From contig NZ_CTDZ01000009.1 of the NCBI RefSeq assembly GCF_001375555.1, forward strand, positions 186,001 through 250,000: a stretch of DNA of 64,000 nt, given 5' to 3'. Shown here in pieces: positions 7,786-16,543 of the stretch. The first letter of the stretch is position 1. The number at the start of each line of letters is the position of its first letter. Source of the stretch: Numidum massiliense. GTDB lineage: Bacteria; Bacillota; Bacilli; Thermoactinomycetales; Novibacillaceae. Below the pieces are notes generated by a model. The model ran no database searches. It saw only the letters and a program-made list of their open reading frames with translations, and was not told where the DNA came from. A program made the translations under genes and the position numbers.

Positions 7786-8007
7786 TCGTCAAGAAAAACG
7801 TGTCTATACTTGAAAATGCATAAAACGCCGCCGTTTGATACGGTTTAACAAAATTGTATAGAATGCAACTATTTTTCTCAGAATGACCTTGAAATGAACA
7901 TCTTGAAGTGATAGACTAAAAATCATTAACATAAGGTGATTATTTGTACATGTTGTATAAATAACACCTTTTTTTATTCTACATTGTGGAGGCGATGTCA
8001 ACAATTT
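7786..8007. other. Leader region upstream of the amino-acid ABC operon
   Basis: No gene is seen in this 220-nt stretch. It contains AT-rich promoter-like sequence around 7840-7930, and no riboswitch signature is recognisable. Confidence 0.3.
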
Positions 8008-8664
8008 ATGGATCAATTTGTCGAGAGTTTTACTAGGACGTTTATCGGTTTTGTGAAAGCGGCAGGCGTAACATTGCAATTGACGGTCGTGTCTCTATTG
8101 TTAGCTTCTGTCATCGGTCTCGCGTTTGCTTTTTTGAAACTGTCGAAGCGGCGTACGCTGCGGTTAATTGCGGACGGTTACATTGGCATCATTCGTGGGA
8201 CACCGTTAATTGTGCAAATCATGTGGTTATATTTCGGAATTACCAAATTTGTCGTATTGTCTAAGTTTTGGGCGGGTGCTTTAGCACTAGCGATTCACAG
8301 TGGTGCTTACATTGCCGAAATATTCCGTGGATCGATCCAGTCGGTTGATAAAGGCCAAATGGAGGCGGCACGTTCGTTAGGAATGTCCAACACGTTGGCG
8401 ATGAAGCGAATTATTTTACCCCAGGCGCTACGGCGCGCAATCCCTCCGCTCGGAAATCAGTTTATTATCGGTTTGAAAGATTCCTCTCTCGTCGCGTTTA
8501 TTGGAGTGACGGAAATTTTCAACTTATCGATGAGTGAGGCTGCAGCTACGTTTCGACAACTAGAATTTTACACTATTGCTGGGTTGTACTATTTAGTACT
8601 GATCCTACTGTTTACGATGATCGTGAACAAAATTGAGAAGCGGCTCGACCAGGGGAGGAGGTGA
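8008..8664 (+). CDS. Polar amino-acid ABC transporter permease
   Basis: This 218-aa protein of the HisM/GlnP type has hydrophobic segments starting near residues 17, 65, 85 and 180. The cytoplasmic EAA loop reads [29 protein letters not shown], which docks the ATPase. FIGVTEIF and [10 protein letters not shown] are typical of this family. ATG 8008 follows GTGGAGGCG; the longer frame from 7936 has no site. It is the first gene of a three-gene operon with an ATPase and a lipoprotein. The substrate is probably a polar or sulfur-containing amino acid, but cannot be read from sequence. Confidence 0.85.
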   Translation: MDQFVESFTRTFIGFVKAAGVTLQLTVVSLLLASVIGLAFAFLKLSKRRTLRLIADGYIGIIRGTPLIVQIMWLYFGITKFVVLSKFWAGALALAIHSGAYIAEIFRGSIQSVDKGQMEAARSLGMSNTLAMKRIILPQALRRAIPPLGNQFIIGLKDSSLVAFIGVTEIFNLSMSEAAATFRQLEFYTIAGLYYLVLILLFTMIVNKIEKRLDQGRR

Positions 8665-8672
8665 TTGGCGGG

Positions 8673-9395
8673 ATGATTAAAATACGGGGGTTACAGAAAA
8701 AGTTTGGCGATGTATCGGTGTTGAAAGATGTTAGTTTGGATGTCGGGGAGCAGGAAGTTGTCGTTATTCTCGGTGCGAGCGGCTCGGGAAAGAGCACGTT
8801 ACTTAGGTGTATGAACTGTTTGGAGATAAAAGATGCGGGACAATTATGGTTCGATGGGCATCGAATTGAACCTTACAGCACCAATATAAATCAGATTCGC
8901 GCCGACATTGGCATGGTCTTTCAACATTTCAACCTATTTCCCCATATGACCGTGTTAGAAAACGTGATTGAGGCACCTGTACACGTCAAGCGCGATAATA
9001 AGGCAGATGCAAAAGAACAGGCACTATTGCTACTAAATAAGGTAGGAATGGCCGATAAAATAGACGTTTATCCGGAAAAGTTGTCCGGGGGGCAAAAACA
9101 ACGGGTGGCGATTGCCCGGGCGCTAGCGATGAATCCGCGTGTCATGTTGTTCGATGAGCCGACGTCAGCGCTCGATCCCGAGTTGGTCGGGGAAGTGTTG
9201 CAAGTGATGAAAGAGCTCGTGCAAGAGAGCATGACAATGGTTGTCGTCACACACGAGATCGGTTTTGCCCGCGAAGTGGCAGACCGAGTCGTATTTATGC
9301 ACGACGGAGTCATTGCCGAGGAGGGGAAGCCGGATGAATTTTTCCGCAATCCGCAGCACCCGAAGGCAGAACAGTTTTTAAATAGTGTGTTATAA
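8673..9395 (+). CDS. Polar amino-acid ABC transporter ATPase
   Basis: This 240-aa ATPase of the GlnQ/HisP family powers import through the preceding permease. It has Walker A (GASGSGKST, about residue 36), the Q-loop ([15 protein letters not shown]), signature LSGGQKQR, Walker B ([12 protein letters not shown]) and the switch His (VVTHEIG). ATG 8673 lies 11 nt after GGGGAGGAGG; the frame could also be read from GTG 8661, but that codon sits inside the ribosome binding site. Spacing of 8 nt from the permease stop indicates one transcript. Confidence 0.9.
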   Translation: MIKIRGLQKKFGDVSVLKDVSLDVGEQEVVVILGASGSGKSTLLRCMNCLEIKDAGQLWFDGHRIEPYSTNINQIRADIGMVFQHFNLFPHMTVLENVIEAPVHVKRDNKADAKEQALLLLNKVGMADKIDVYPEKLSGGQKQRVAIARALAMNPRVMLFDEPTSALDPELVGEVLQVMKELVQESMTMVVVTHEIGFAREVADRVVFMHDGVIAEEGKPDEFFRNPQHPKAEQFLNSVL

Positions 9396-9409
9396 GAGGA
9401 GGAACGAAT

Positions 9410-10198
9410 TTGCGCAAGTATTGGGGACTGGTTGTTATTTTGGCCGTGATGCTTTTGGCGGTCGCTTGTGCGACAGAGGAAAACGGTCAAGTAGACGGCG
9501 CTAATGGTGAAAAAAAGGGGGATGGTGAGGTATTTACGTTTGCCATGAGTGGGCTTTACCCCCCGTTTAACTACCAAGATAGTGGTAAGTTAACGGGCTT
9601 CGACGTCGAAGTTGGGATCGCCCTCGCAGAGAAAATGGGGATGAAGCCTGAACCCGTGTCCAACCCGTGGCAGACGATATTAGCAGCACTAGAATCGGGT
9701 AAGTTCGATGCGATTATCGGGAGTATGGCGATTACGAAACAAAGGGAAAAGAAGGTTGACTTTTCTGACCCGTACTACGAATCAGGGGCGCAAATCTTCG
9801 TATCGCATAAAAACTCTTCCATTAAAAAAGCGGATGATTTAAAGGGGAAAGAGATTGGTGTAGTCGTTTCGAGCAGTTTTGAGAAGGTGGCGAAGGAATA
9901 CACTGATAAAGTTGTGACGTACGACAGCGATGTGACAGCACTGCAAGATTTACTCGTCGACGGTCGTCTCGATGCCGTTATTACCGACGAATTAGTCGGG
10001 AAACACGCCATTAATCATAACGGCTTGAAAGTGAAACCGGTCGGTGACCCTCTTTATACAGATAAAATGGCGATTGCCGTGCAAAAGGGAAATAAACAAT
10101 TGCTAGAGAAAATTAACAAGGCGTTAAAAGAAATAATCGACGACGGCACCCATGCTAAAATTAGTGAAAAGTATTTCGGCGAAAATATATTGAATTGA
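9410..10198 (+). CDS. Amino-acid ABC transporter substrate-binding lipoprotein
   Basis: This 262-aa family-3 solute-binding protein starts at TTG 9410, directly after GAGGAGG. The N-terminus is a lipoprotein signal (LVVILAVMLLAVAC) with the lipidated Cys at about residue 20. The two-lobed domain shows SGLYPPFNYQ, LTGFDVEVGIALAEKMG, IIGSMAITKQREKKVDFSDPY and DAVITDELVGK, all characteristic of polar amino-acid binders. It completes the operon with the permease and ATPase and would deliver the ligand at the outer membrane face. A strong hairpin follows at 10227-10266. Confidence 0.9.
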   Translation: MRKYWGLVVILAVMLLAVACATEENGQVDGANGEKKGDGEVFTFAMSGLYPPFNYQDSGKLTGFDVEVGIALAEKMGMKPEPVSNPWQTILAALESGKFDAIIGSMAITKQREKKVDFSDPYYESGAQIFVSHKNSSIKKADDLKGKEIGVVVSSSFEKVAKEYTDKVVTYDSDVTALQDLLVDGRLDAVITDELVGKHAINHNGLKVKPVGDPLYTDKMAIAVQKGNKQLLEKINKALKEIIDDGTHAKISEKYFGENILN

Positions 10199-10226
10199 GT
10201 ACTTTAGGGGATTTTGAACATAGTAA

Positions 10227-10266
10227 ACGAATAACGGGGAAACGGTGAACGCTCCCTGTTATTCGT
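10227..10266. terminator. Bidirectional terminator between convergent operons
   Basis: ACGAATAACGGGGA at 10227-10240 pairs with TCCCTGTTATTCGT at 10253-10266 (one G-T pair). It sits between the plus-strand amino-acid transporter operon and the minus-strand ECF operon, which converge here, so it probably serves both. Confidence 0.7.
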
Positions 10267-10279
10267 GTACTACTGTTCG

Positions 10280-11110
10280 TTAAACAAATGGGTTGTAGAA
10301 CCGATTTCCGTCGTGGAAGGTGACGATGAGCGATACGATTAAGACGGCGGCGACAAAGGTGAGGGCGACATAATCTTGTGTTTGAAATGGGCGGGCGGCA
10401 TACCACGTCCGTTTGTTGTTTTTGCCGAAGCCGCGTAGCTCCATCACATTGCTAATCGTCTCGATACGTTCGAGGCTGGAAAAAATGAGCGGCAAGACGA
10501 TCGCGGAGGCGTTTTTAATCCTCTTAAACAACTTTTCTTTGCGCGATAGGTCGATGCCGCGCGCCTGTTGTGCGAGTGAGATGTCGCGAAAGTCGCGCTG
10601 AATGTCCGGGATGTAACGTAAGGCGATCGCGACCGAGTAGGCGACGCGGTAACTGACGCCGATCCGGTTGAGCGAGGATGCGAACTCGCTCGGATTGGTC
10701 GTCAAGATGAACAGCAACGCCGTGGGGATGACGGTCAAATATTTAAGCGTCACGTTAAATTCGTAAAACAACTGTTCCGCTGTGACGACATAGTTGCCGG
10801 CAATCGGAAACAGCACGTGTTTCGTCCCGTAAATTTTCACCCCCTCTTGCGGAGAAAAGATGAAAATGGCAACATCGTTTATTATGAGAAATATAAGTAT
10901 AAAATAAATAATGAACGATATTTCGCGCCATTTTACTTTCGATATTTTAAAAATGACGATACTCCCTACGAATAAAAAGAGGAGGACGCGCGTGTCGTAT
11001 GTGAGCATGCCCGCCGCCGACCACATGAGAAAACAGAGCAGTTTCGTCGCCCCAGTTAAGTTGTGAATCGGCGACTGGCGCTCGATGTACGATAACATGT
11101 CTACTGCCAC
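10280..11110 (-). CDS. ECF transporter transmembrane component (EcfT)
   Basis: This 276-aa membrane protein scaffolds the energy-coupling-factor transporter. It begins at GTG 11110 behind GGAGGTG, overlapping the ATPase gene by 10 nt. Several transmembrane segments precede the two diagnostic coupling motifs, AQQARGIDLSRKEK and VMELRGFGKNNKR, whose Arg-Gly pairs insert into the two ATPase domains. Order in the operon is S component, double ATPase, then this gene. It transfers ATP-driven motion to the substrate-binding S component. Confidence 0.85.
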   Translation of the reverse strand: MAVDMLSYIERQSPIHNLTGATKLLCFLMWSAAGMLTYDTRVLLFLFVGSIVIFKISKVKWREISFIIYFILIFLIINDVAIFIFSPQEGVKIYGTKHVLFPIAGNYVVTAEQLFYEFNVTLKYLTVIPTALLFILTTNPSEFASSLNRIGVSYRVAYSVAIALRYIPDIQRDFRDISLAQQARGIDLSRKEKLFKRIKNASAIVLPLIFSSLERIETISNVMELRGFGKNNKRTWYAARPFQTQDYVALTFVAAVLIVSLIVTFHDGNRFYNPFV

Positions 11111-12816
11111 GTCGCACGCACCTCCTGATCGTACGCGATAAAATGTTGCACAAATTGCCGCGGATTGGCTAGATGAGCGCGTTCAGCTAACGTAAAAAGT
11201 GACGTTTCTTTTAGGTTAGCTCGTGCGATGAGTTCGCGGTCGGTTAGGATATTCGCCGCAGTGTCGTCGGCGAGTGTCGTTCCGTCCCCGATGACGATCG
11301 CCCGCGGGGTGTATTCGAGCATTAAGTGCATGTCGTGGGTAATCATGAGAATCGTCACCCCTTGACGGTTGAGCTGCGATAAAAACTCCATAATTTCCGT
11401 ATAATGGCGAAAGTCTTGCCCCGCTGTCGGCTCGTCCAAAATGATCACTTCCGGATTTAACACTAAAATGGAGGCAATCGTGACGCGTTTTTTTTGTCCA
11501 AAACTTAGTGCCGCGATCGGCCAGTTGCGATACGGATACAAACCGCAAACTTTTAGCGCTTCTTCGACCCGCGGGCGTATGTCTGCCTCGGGAACACCGC
11601 GCACGACGAGGCCTAAGGCGACTTCATCGAAGATCATGTGTTTCGAGATCATTTGATTCGGGTTTTGCATTACCATGCCGATACGTAATGCCCGCTCTTT
11701 GATCGTGTCCGCTGTAATGTCTCGCCCATCGAATAAGATGCGCCCGCCGTTCGGTCGTTCAAAGCCGCAAATTAATTTGGACAGCGTCGACTTACCGGCA
11801 CCGTTTTTGCCGACGATGCTCACCATTTCTCCCTTAGATACTGCAAAAGAAACGTCTTGCAGCACTTTTTTCCCGGGCGCGTAACTGAAGCTAATGTTCT
11901 TTAGCTCCAATAGCGGGGCAGCGTCGCTTCGTGCGGCGGGTAGATGCGTACTTGCCAACCAGTTCGTCAGCTTCTGTTTGCATGAGTCTAGCTGAATGTG
12001 TGCAATGTGCCGTGGGCGCATTGCCGATGTAATCTCACAACCGGCATATTTCAATGCGGTCACGTACAGCGGTTCCCGTATGCCGCAGTCTTCCAACACT
12101 GTCGTCGCGAGCAGTTCGTCCGGCGGCAGAGCGGCGACGATGCGGCCTTCGTTCACGACGACGATGCGATCGACCTCGCGGTATAACACGTCCTCCAACC
12201 GATGTTCGACGATGACGACCGTCGTGTCGGTCTGCTGTTGGATGAGATCAATCAGTTCAATCGCGTGCTTTCCTGTGGCAGGATCCAAGTTCGCGAGCGG
12301 TTCGTCGAACAGTAAAATATCGACGTCGTCGACCATGACGCCCGCTAGGGCGACACGCTGTTTTTGGCCACCGGACAACTGGTGCACGCCGGAGGGCAAG
12401 TGGTCGTTCATGTCGACCATTTGCGCCACTTTTTCGACGCGCGTGCGCATTTGCGCTTGCGGCACGCAGTCGTTTTCTAACGCAAAAGCGATGTCCTCGC
12501 CAACGGTGAGGCCGATGAACTGGCCATCCGGGTCTTGCAAAACCGTACCGACCACTTTTGATAGCTTAAAAATGCTCTTATCCTTCGTTTCGCGCCCAGC
12601 AATGGTCAAGCTTCCGGTAATGTCACCTTTGTAGGAAAAAGGGATGAGTCCGTTGACACAGTGGGCGAGGGTGCTTTTTCCCGAACCGGAAGGTCCGATG
12701 ATGAGCACCTTTTCGCCTTTGTAAATCGTCAAGTTAATATCGTAAAGCGTCGGTTCCGCTTGGCTGCGGTACTTGAAGCCGAAGTTTTTAAACGCGATGA
12801 TCGGTTCTTTAGTCAT
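11101..12816 (-). CDS. ECF transporter double ATPase (YkoD-like, two ABC domains)
   Basis: This 571-aa protein fuses two ABC ATPase domains, so the usual EcfA1/EcfA2 pair is one polypeptide. Domain 1 (residues 8-235) has [17 protein letters not shown] and LLFDEPLANLDP. Domain 2 (about 300-520) has GKNGAGKST, LSFGQKKR (a variant signature) and IILDEPTAGQD. A roughly 65-residue linker between them corresponds to the DUF3744 segment of YkoD-like ATPases. It acts with the EcfT protein that follows and the S component that precedes it. ATG 12816 has AAAGGACGA just upstream. Confidence 0.88.
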   Translation of the reverse strand: MTKEPIIAFKNFGFKYRSQAEPTLYDINLTIYKGEKVLIIGPSGSGKSTLAHCVNGLIPFSYKGDITGSLTIAGRETKDKSIFKLSKVVGTVLQDPDGQFIGLTVGEDIAFALENDCVPQAQMRTRVEKVAQMVDMNDHLPSGVHQLSGGQKQRVALAGVMVDDVDILLFDEPLANLDPATGKHAIELIDLIQQQTDTTVVIVEHRLEDVLYREVDRIVVVNEGRIVAALPPDELLATTVLEDCGIREPLYVTALKYAGCEITSAMRPRHIAHIQLDSCKQKLTNWLASTHLPAARSDAAPLLELKNISFSYAPGKKVLQDVSFAVSKGEMVSIVGKNGAGKSTLSKLICGFERPNGGRILFDGRDITADTIKERALRIGMVMQNPNQMISKHMIFDEVALGLVVRGVPEADIRPRVEEALKVCGLYPYRNWPIAALSFGQKKRVTIASILVLNPEVIILDEPTAGQDFRHYTEIMEFLSQLNRQGVTILMITHDMHLMLEYTPRAIVIGDGTTLADDTAANILTDRELIARANLKETSLFTLAERAHLANPRQFVQHFIAYDQEVRATWQ

Positions 12817-12841
12817 TCGTCCTTTAATGATCGGTTACACC

Positions 12842-13396
12842 TCATTCTTTGTGTAAGCTACCGCTTTTCGTGCGCGATTTCGCGTATACAGTGACTAATA
12901 ATGTTCCTAAGATGCCGACGCTCAACATGTTGAGCCCACCGGAGACGATCCCCTGTAAAAACACTTTGTTCGCCGGTTCGGCGTAAATGACGATATCGAG
13001 GATCGGGGCGATTAACGGCCAGCCAATCGCTTGAATAATTACTTGGGCGATGTTGAAGCGCACGATTTGTTTTACGCCGAATTCGCCTTCTTCAATGTTG
13101 ATTTTTTTGAAGGCTAGTCCGAACAGGAAGCCGACGAACGCGGACACGAGGACCCAACTCCACCAAGGTGAACCATAAAAAATGGCGTCCTTTAGTGCGT
13201 GTCCGATGAAGCCGATGAGCCCGCCAGCTACCGGGCCGTACAGTAGCGCCATTAAGGCGAGAAAGGCGTAGCTCGTTTCAATCGTCGTATTCGGTACTCC
13301 GGTAGGGATGACGACGAAACGACCTAAAATGACGAATACTGCCGTGCCGATGCCGATGGCGACGATCGTTTTCGTACTAAGTTTTTTCTCTCCCAC
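12842..13396 (-). CDS. ECF transporter S component, UPF0397 family
   Basis: This 184-aa integral membrane protein binds and translocates the small-molecule substrate of the ECF transporter. The sequence follows the UPF0397 pattern closely: [60 protein letters not shown] and [20 protein letters not shown] 13396 is preferred over the longer GTG 13405, because AAGGA lies 8 nt before it and family members start with M-(G/K)-x-K-K-L. The substrate is unknown. The T-box and SAM-hydrolase gene in front point towards amino-acid, methionine or adenosine-related metabolism. Confidence 0.85.
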   Translation of the reverse strand: MGEKKLSTKTIVAIGIGTAVFVILGRFVVIPTGVPNTTIETSYAFLALMALLYGPVAGGLIGFIGHALKDAIFYGSPWWSWVLVSAFVGFLFGLAFKKINIEEGEFGVKQIVRFNIAQVIIQAIGWPLIAPILDIVIYAEPANKVFLQGIVSGGLNMLSVGILGTLLVTVYAKSRTKSGSLHKE

Positions 13397-13465
13397 ACAG
13401 ACCACGTCCTTTTCTAAATAATTAATAATTTGTAATCGAGCAAAATCCGATTCAATGGGTCCGAA

Positions 13466-13535
13466 TCAACGACAACGAGTCAACGGCAACGAGTCAACGG
13501 CAACGAATCGACGGCAACGAATCGACGGTTACGGA
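13466..13535 (-). repeat. 14-bp tandem repeat, five copies
   Basis: Five consecutive 14-bp units (TCAACGACAACGAG, two TCAACGGCAACGAR, then two TCGACGGYWACGRA variants) lie between the SAM-hydrolase gene and the S-component gene. They sit in the otherwise short intergenic stretch of one transcript, just upstream of the S-component start. Their function is unknown; they could be a length-variable spacer. Confidence 0.7.
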
Positions 13536-13563
13536 TGATGGATACGCGCATTTATGTTGCTAA

Positions 13564-14421
13564 TTATTCGTAAACGATTTTCGGCGCTTTGCGGATGGCG
13601 ATGCGCCAATCGATGCCAGTGCCGATGTTGTACGCATTGGCAAACGACCCTTGATTGATCGCTACGCCTAAATTGTCGAGCGAATTGACGTACACGATCG
13701 GTTCGCCGACGCGAATATCGCTGAAGGAGCGTCCGAACACGATGATATTTTTGTACACGGTCCGTTTTCGCGTGTAGTTTTCAATCGTTACTTCGACGGA
13801 TTTGCCGTACGCGATTCCTAGATCAGTAAACAGCGAGCGGTGAATATTCGTCCACAAGTTGCCAAAGCGAACGTCCAAAATATCAATCGCTCCCGTAATG
13901 ACGTCGTCTTGCAGCTTGGTCGGAACGAGGGGTAATAAGGCGATCGAATCGACGGGTACTTCTGGTCCCACTTCTTCGAAACGAATGACGTTTGCAGCCA
14001 AGCGCGCGCCGGTATAGGCGTAAATGTCCCGTCCGTGAAACGTATAAGATTCCCCGGAATTCGGGAGTCGGTTTACCGATTCGTCGATGGTGCGCACTTC
14101 GGCAATCGCGTCTTTAATGTGAGTCAATGTCCCGTTGTCCGGCGTAATAATGTACTGTCCGGCGGTCGTTTTCACGGCAATGCTGCGGCGAGTAGACCCT
14201 ACTCCCGGGTCGACGACCGATACGAACACGGTCCCTTCGCGCCAGTAAGCGACAGTTTGCAAGAGGCGATAGGACCCTTCCCATATGTTATATTGGGGAA
14301 TGTCGTGCGTCAAATCAAAAATGCGGAGGTTTGGATCGACCGAGTTGGCCACCCCGTACATTGCGCTGACGGCCCCATCACTAGTCCCAAAATCCGATTG
14401 TAATACTAAAGCGTTCGACAT
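13564..14421 (-). CDS. SAM hydroxide adenosyltransferase / SAM hydrolase (DUF62)
   Basis: This 285-aa protein of the fluorinase/chlorinase-like DUF62 family hydrolyses S-adenosylmethionine to adenosine and methionine. The N-terminal SAM site (LQSDFGTSDGAVSAMYG), VVDPGVGS and the proposed Asp-Arg-His water-activating set (D71, R78, H129 in YTFHGRD) are all present. That set separates hydroxide adenosyltransferases from true halogenases. It is the first gene of the ECF operon and sits 35 nt after a T-box terminator, so it should be induced when a specific tRNA is uncharged. Confidence 0.85.
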   Translation of the reverse strand: MSNALVLQSDFGTSDGAVSAMYGVANSVDPNLRIFDLTHDIPQYNIWEGSYRLLQTVAYWREGTVFVSVVDPGVGSTRRSIAVKTTAGQYIITPDNGTLTHIKDAIAEVRTIDESVNRLPNSGESYTFHGRDIYAYTGARLAANVIRFEEVGPEVPVDSIALLPLVPTKLQDDVITGAIDILDVRFGNLWTNIHRSLFTDLGIAYGKSVEVTIENYTRKRTVYKNIIVFGRSFSDIRVGEPIVYVNSLDNLGVAINQGSFANAYNIGTGIDWRIAIRKAPKIVYE

Positions 14422-14455
14422 GTGTCTCGTCTCTCTCCTTCTTGTCTAATAAATT

Positions 14456-14712
14456 AAAAAACCCCGCCCTTAATAATTCAAGGGCGAGGTTTAATTCCCG
14501 CGGTACCACCTAGATTTACTATTTGCTCACACAAATAGCCTCGACAAGTACGGAGCGCAGTTTCCAATGCGGTATGCCAAGCCTTTTCCGCCTGCTTCGT
14601 CCCCCAGTTGCGTACTTGGCGTAGCGTACGTGTCGCAACGCGCCAGAGTACTAGCGGAGGAAGATCGACAAGGTGACAGCAGCTGAGATTAGCGGCTTAA
14701 CATATGTGTGCA
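14456..14712 (-). promoter_or_regulatory. T-box riboswitch controlling the SAM-hydrolase/ECF operon
   Basis: Read on the minus strand, the leader ends with the T-box core AGGTGGTACCGCGG (plus 14498-14511). The terminator AACCTCGCCCTT/AAGGGCGGGGTT plus a T-run follows at 14492-14456. Upstream lies a Stem I: CCGC/GCGG at its base, then the specifier-loop motifs AGTA (around 14650) and GAA (around 14597). The triplet directly after GAA is GCA, which would be an alanine codon, but this reading is uncertain. No ATG in the loop supports a Met specifier. The variable T-box base T fits a tRNA with discriminator A. Confidence 0.88.
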
Positions 14713-15125
14713 CTGCTTTGCTCTTATACTGTGGTATTGTTAACGAGTACCAAATCTCGTCGTCCCCTACTCAGATCCTCCAGTGAGATGTGGATCGGTT
14801 CAGTTGACGCAGCTCGGAGACCATTTTTCACTTGCACCGTTTTTTGCTTCTTTTCAGCTACCGAAGCTCTCTGGAGAAAAAACAGTTGCAGCTACTTTTC
14901 TCGTCATCGCCTTTGCTGTTTCAGTGTACTGTTGGCTTAACGCCTCGTGTGTTGTCTTTCGTGTTGTAAAGATTATTGGATACTATATCGCACAGTGGAA
15001 AAAATGTCAACGGTGAAATTGTCCCCAGTCAAGTTAGCGATCAGCGGAGGCCTCCCCAAAAGAAATACACTGCAAGATTAAGAGATTACATAAGGACAAT
15101 TAATGTGGATTCATCCTCAACTGCG
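14713..15125. other. Intergenic region between the T-box and the M23 peptidase promoter
   Basis: Apart from the probable promoter for the T-box transcript near 14725-14755 (a TATAAG hexamer on the minus strand), this 400-nt stretch shows nothing I can support. The small open frames here have no ribosome binding site and no recognisable protein. Confidence 0.4.
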
Positions 15126-15154
15126 TTGACATTCGTATAGAAAAAGGGTAATAT
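15126..15154 (+). promoter_or_regulatory. Strong sigma-A promoter with long leader before the M23 gene
   Basis: TTGACA at 15126-15131 and TAATAT at 15149-15154 are separated by exactly 17 bp. The next gene starts at 15479, giving an untranslated leader of about 315 nt. I see no known riboswitch consensus in that leader. Confidence 0.55.
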
Positions 15155-15478
15155 TTTGTATGTAAGCGATCTCTAGCAAGTCTTATAGCGTCAGAGGTTG
15201 TTCATTTAGGGTTGCGACATGTTATCAAGCGCTGTTATCCGCTAATGAATGATGTGAATGCCATGATGCTACTTGGGTTTCTTGTCAGAAAATATCTCAA
15301 TCTCTAGTAGACAAGCATACGGTGAAGCAGACCGGAGTTACATTTTACTGTTGATCGTTGGGGGGTGATGACGATGTAACGGTAGGAGGGTACGCGACGT
15401 CGTTCATTTTGGAAGATCTACTCATTGTTTGGAAACTTCCAGTGAAAAATGAGGAAACAATAGGGGGTAATTAAAGTA

Positions 15479-16276
15479 ATGAAGCGTGTCACAATGACGA
15501 TTCTCTCTGCGGTGCTTTTAGTTGCGTTGTTGTTAATAGGGCCGATCCCACAAGTTGCCGATGTGCAGGCAGCACCGAAGTTCCAAATGCCTTTTCCTTG
15601 TGGGCAAAAGTGGCAAGGAAGCACGCGGAAAAATCATAGTCCTAAGCTTGCCGTCGACTTTAGTCGTTCCGGTGCAAAAGGAAAAGCAGTCGTCGCCTCC
15701 GCGGGCGGTACTGTCGAAGTCGTTACAGACCTTAAGAATAGGAGCTACGGGAAGTACGTCGTGATTAACCACGGTGGAGGTTGGAAAACGTACTACGCAC
15801 ACTTGAACTCGTTTAGTGTGAAAAAAGGGCAGAAAGTGTCGATGGGAACGAAAATCGGCACGGTCGGCAGCACAGGTAATTCAACTGGTCCTCACTTGCA
15901 CTACGAGCAAAGGTACAATGGGAAATTGCAGTATATCAAGTTAAACGGCAAAAAGATTACCTACTACGGTAAAAAGACGTACACGAGTAACAATAAGTGT
16001 GGCAGCGGAGGTGGCGGTAAAAAGCCAGTCACAGGAACGGTAAAGACGAGCGGTAAGAACTTAATTGTCAGGTCTGGCCCGGGCACGAAGTACAAAGCGG
16101 TCGGTACGCTGAAGAACGGGCAAAAAGTAACGATTACGTGCCAGACGAAAGGAAGTAAAGTGAAGGGTACATACGGCACGAGTACCCTCTGGAATAAAGT
16201 GGGGAAAGGCTACGTGTCTGACGCTTACGTTTATACGGGCTCGAACAAGCAAATTGCGCCAACTTGTAAGAAGTAG
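15479..16276 (+). CDS. Secreted M23 family metallopeptidase with SH3 domain
   Basis: This 265-aa cell-wall endopeptidase has a signal peptide over residues 1-32 (ending ADVQAAP). The M23/LytM domain spans residues 36-170, with zinc ligands H53, D60 (LAVDFS) and the GPHLHYE motif (H139, H141). A glycine-rich linker (GSGGGGKK) leads to a C-terminal bacterial SH3 domain (KNLIVRSGPGTKYKAVGTL) for wall binding. Substrate would be peptidoglycan cross-bridges or stem peptides. ATG 15479 follows TAGGGGG by 11 nt. The H-x6-D spacing is wider than in lysostaphin but is seen in related secreted M23 proteins. Confidence 0.85.
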   Translation: MKRVTMTILSAVLLVALLLIGPIPQVADVQAAPKFQMPFPCGQKWQGSTRKNHSPKLAVDFSRSGAKGKAVVASAGGTVEVVTDLKNRSYGKYVVINHGGGWKTYYAHLNSFSVKKGQKVSMGTKIGTVGSTGNSTGPHLHYEQRYNGKLQYIKLNGKKITYYGKKTYTSNNKCGSGGGGKKPVTGTVKTSGKNLIVRSGPGTKYKAVGTLKNGQKVTITCQTKGSKVKGTYGTSTLWNKVGKGYVSDAYVYTGSNKQIAPTCKK

Positions 16277-16305
16277 GCGTCTGTTAGGCGCCTGTTTACA
16301 AATCG

Positions 16306-16334
16306 GTGGGGATGTCTGTAATGGGCATCCCCAC
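16306..16334 (+). terminator. Hairpin after the M23 gene
   Basis: GTGGGGATG (16306-16314) pairs with CATCCCCAC (16326-16334), 30 nt after the stop. A short T-run follows further on (TTTTTATT from 16350). It lies between convergent transcription units. Confidence 0.55.
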
Positions 16335-16384
16335 TTATAGCGGAAGGCCTTTTTATTGGGGTAAGCCCAGTTGCCGTGTTAATC

Positions 16385-16543
16385 CTAATCTACGCGGTGC
16401 CAAAATTTCCGGTAAAACAACCGATTGACTAACAAAAACGTCGGTAGCCAGCTCGTCAGCCACCAGAGATCGAAAACAATTTTTTTCTGCCTCGTTTTTC
16501 CTCGAATCGGTAATTTACCCGTACATGACGCGATCGTTGTCAC
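16385..16543 (-). CDS. Small hypothetical protein, 52 aa, coupled to the upstream gene
   Basis: A GTG start at 16543 overlaps the TGA stop of the upstream gene (GTGA). It opens a 52-codon frame with basic, tryptophan-rich content: KLPIRGKTRQKKIVFDLWWL then TSWLPTFLLVNRLFYRKFWH. It looks like a short membrane-associated peptide with one hydrophobic stretch (about residues 23-40). The tight overlap and continuous frame suggest it is real. I recognise no family. Confidence 0.45.
   Translation of the reverse strand: MTTIASCTGKLPIRGKTRQKKIVFDLWWLTSWLPTFLLVNRLFYRKFWHRVD

Noticed and set aside
13466-13535. Possible CRISPR-like repeat array
   Set aside because: The units are 14 bp and directly adjacent with no spacers, and no cas gene is near; it is a simple tandem repeat.
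14593-14595. Firm call of an alanine-specific T-box
   Set aside because: GCA follows the GAA motif, but Stem I could not be folded rigorously by eye, so the specifier is reported only as a candidate.
14713-15016. Open frames at 14704-14940 and 14783-15016
   Set aside because: They lack ribosome binding sites and recognisable sequence and lie in the region upstream of the T-box transcript.
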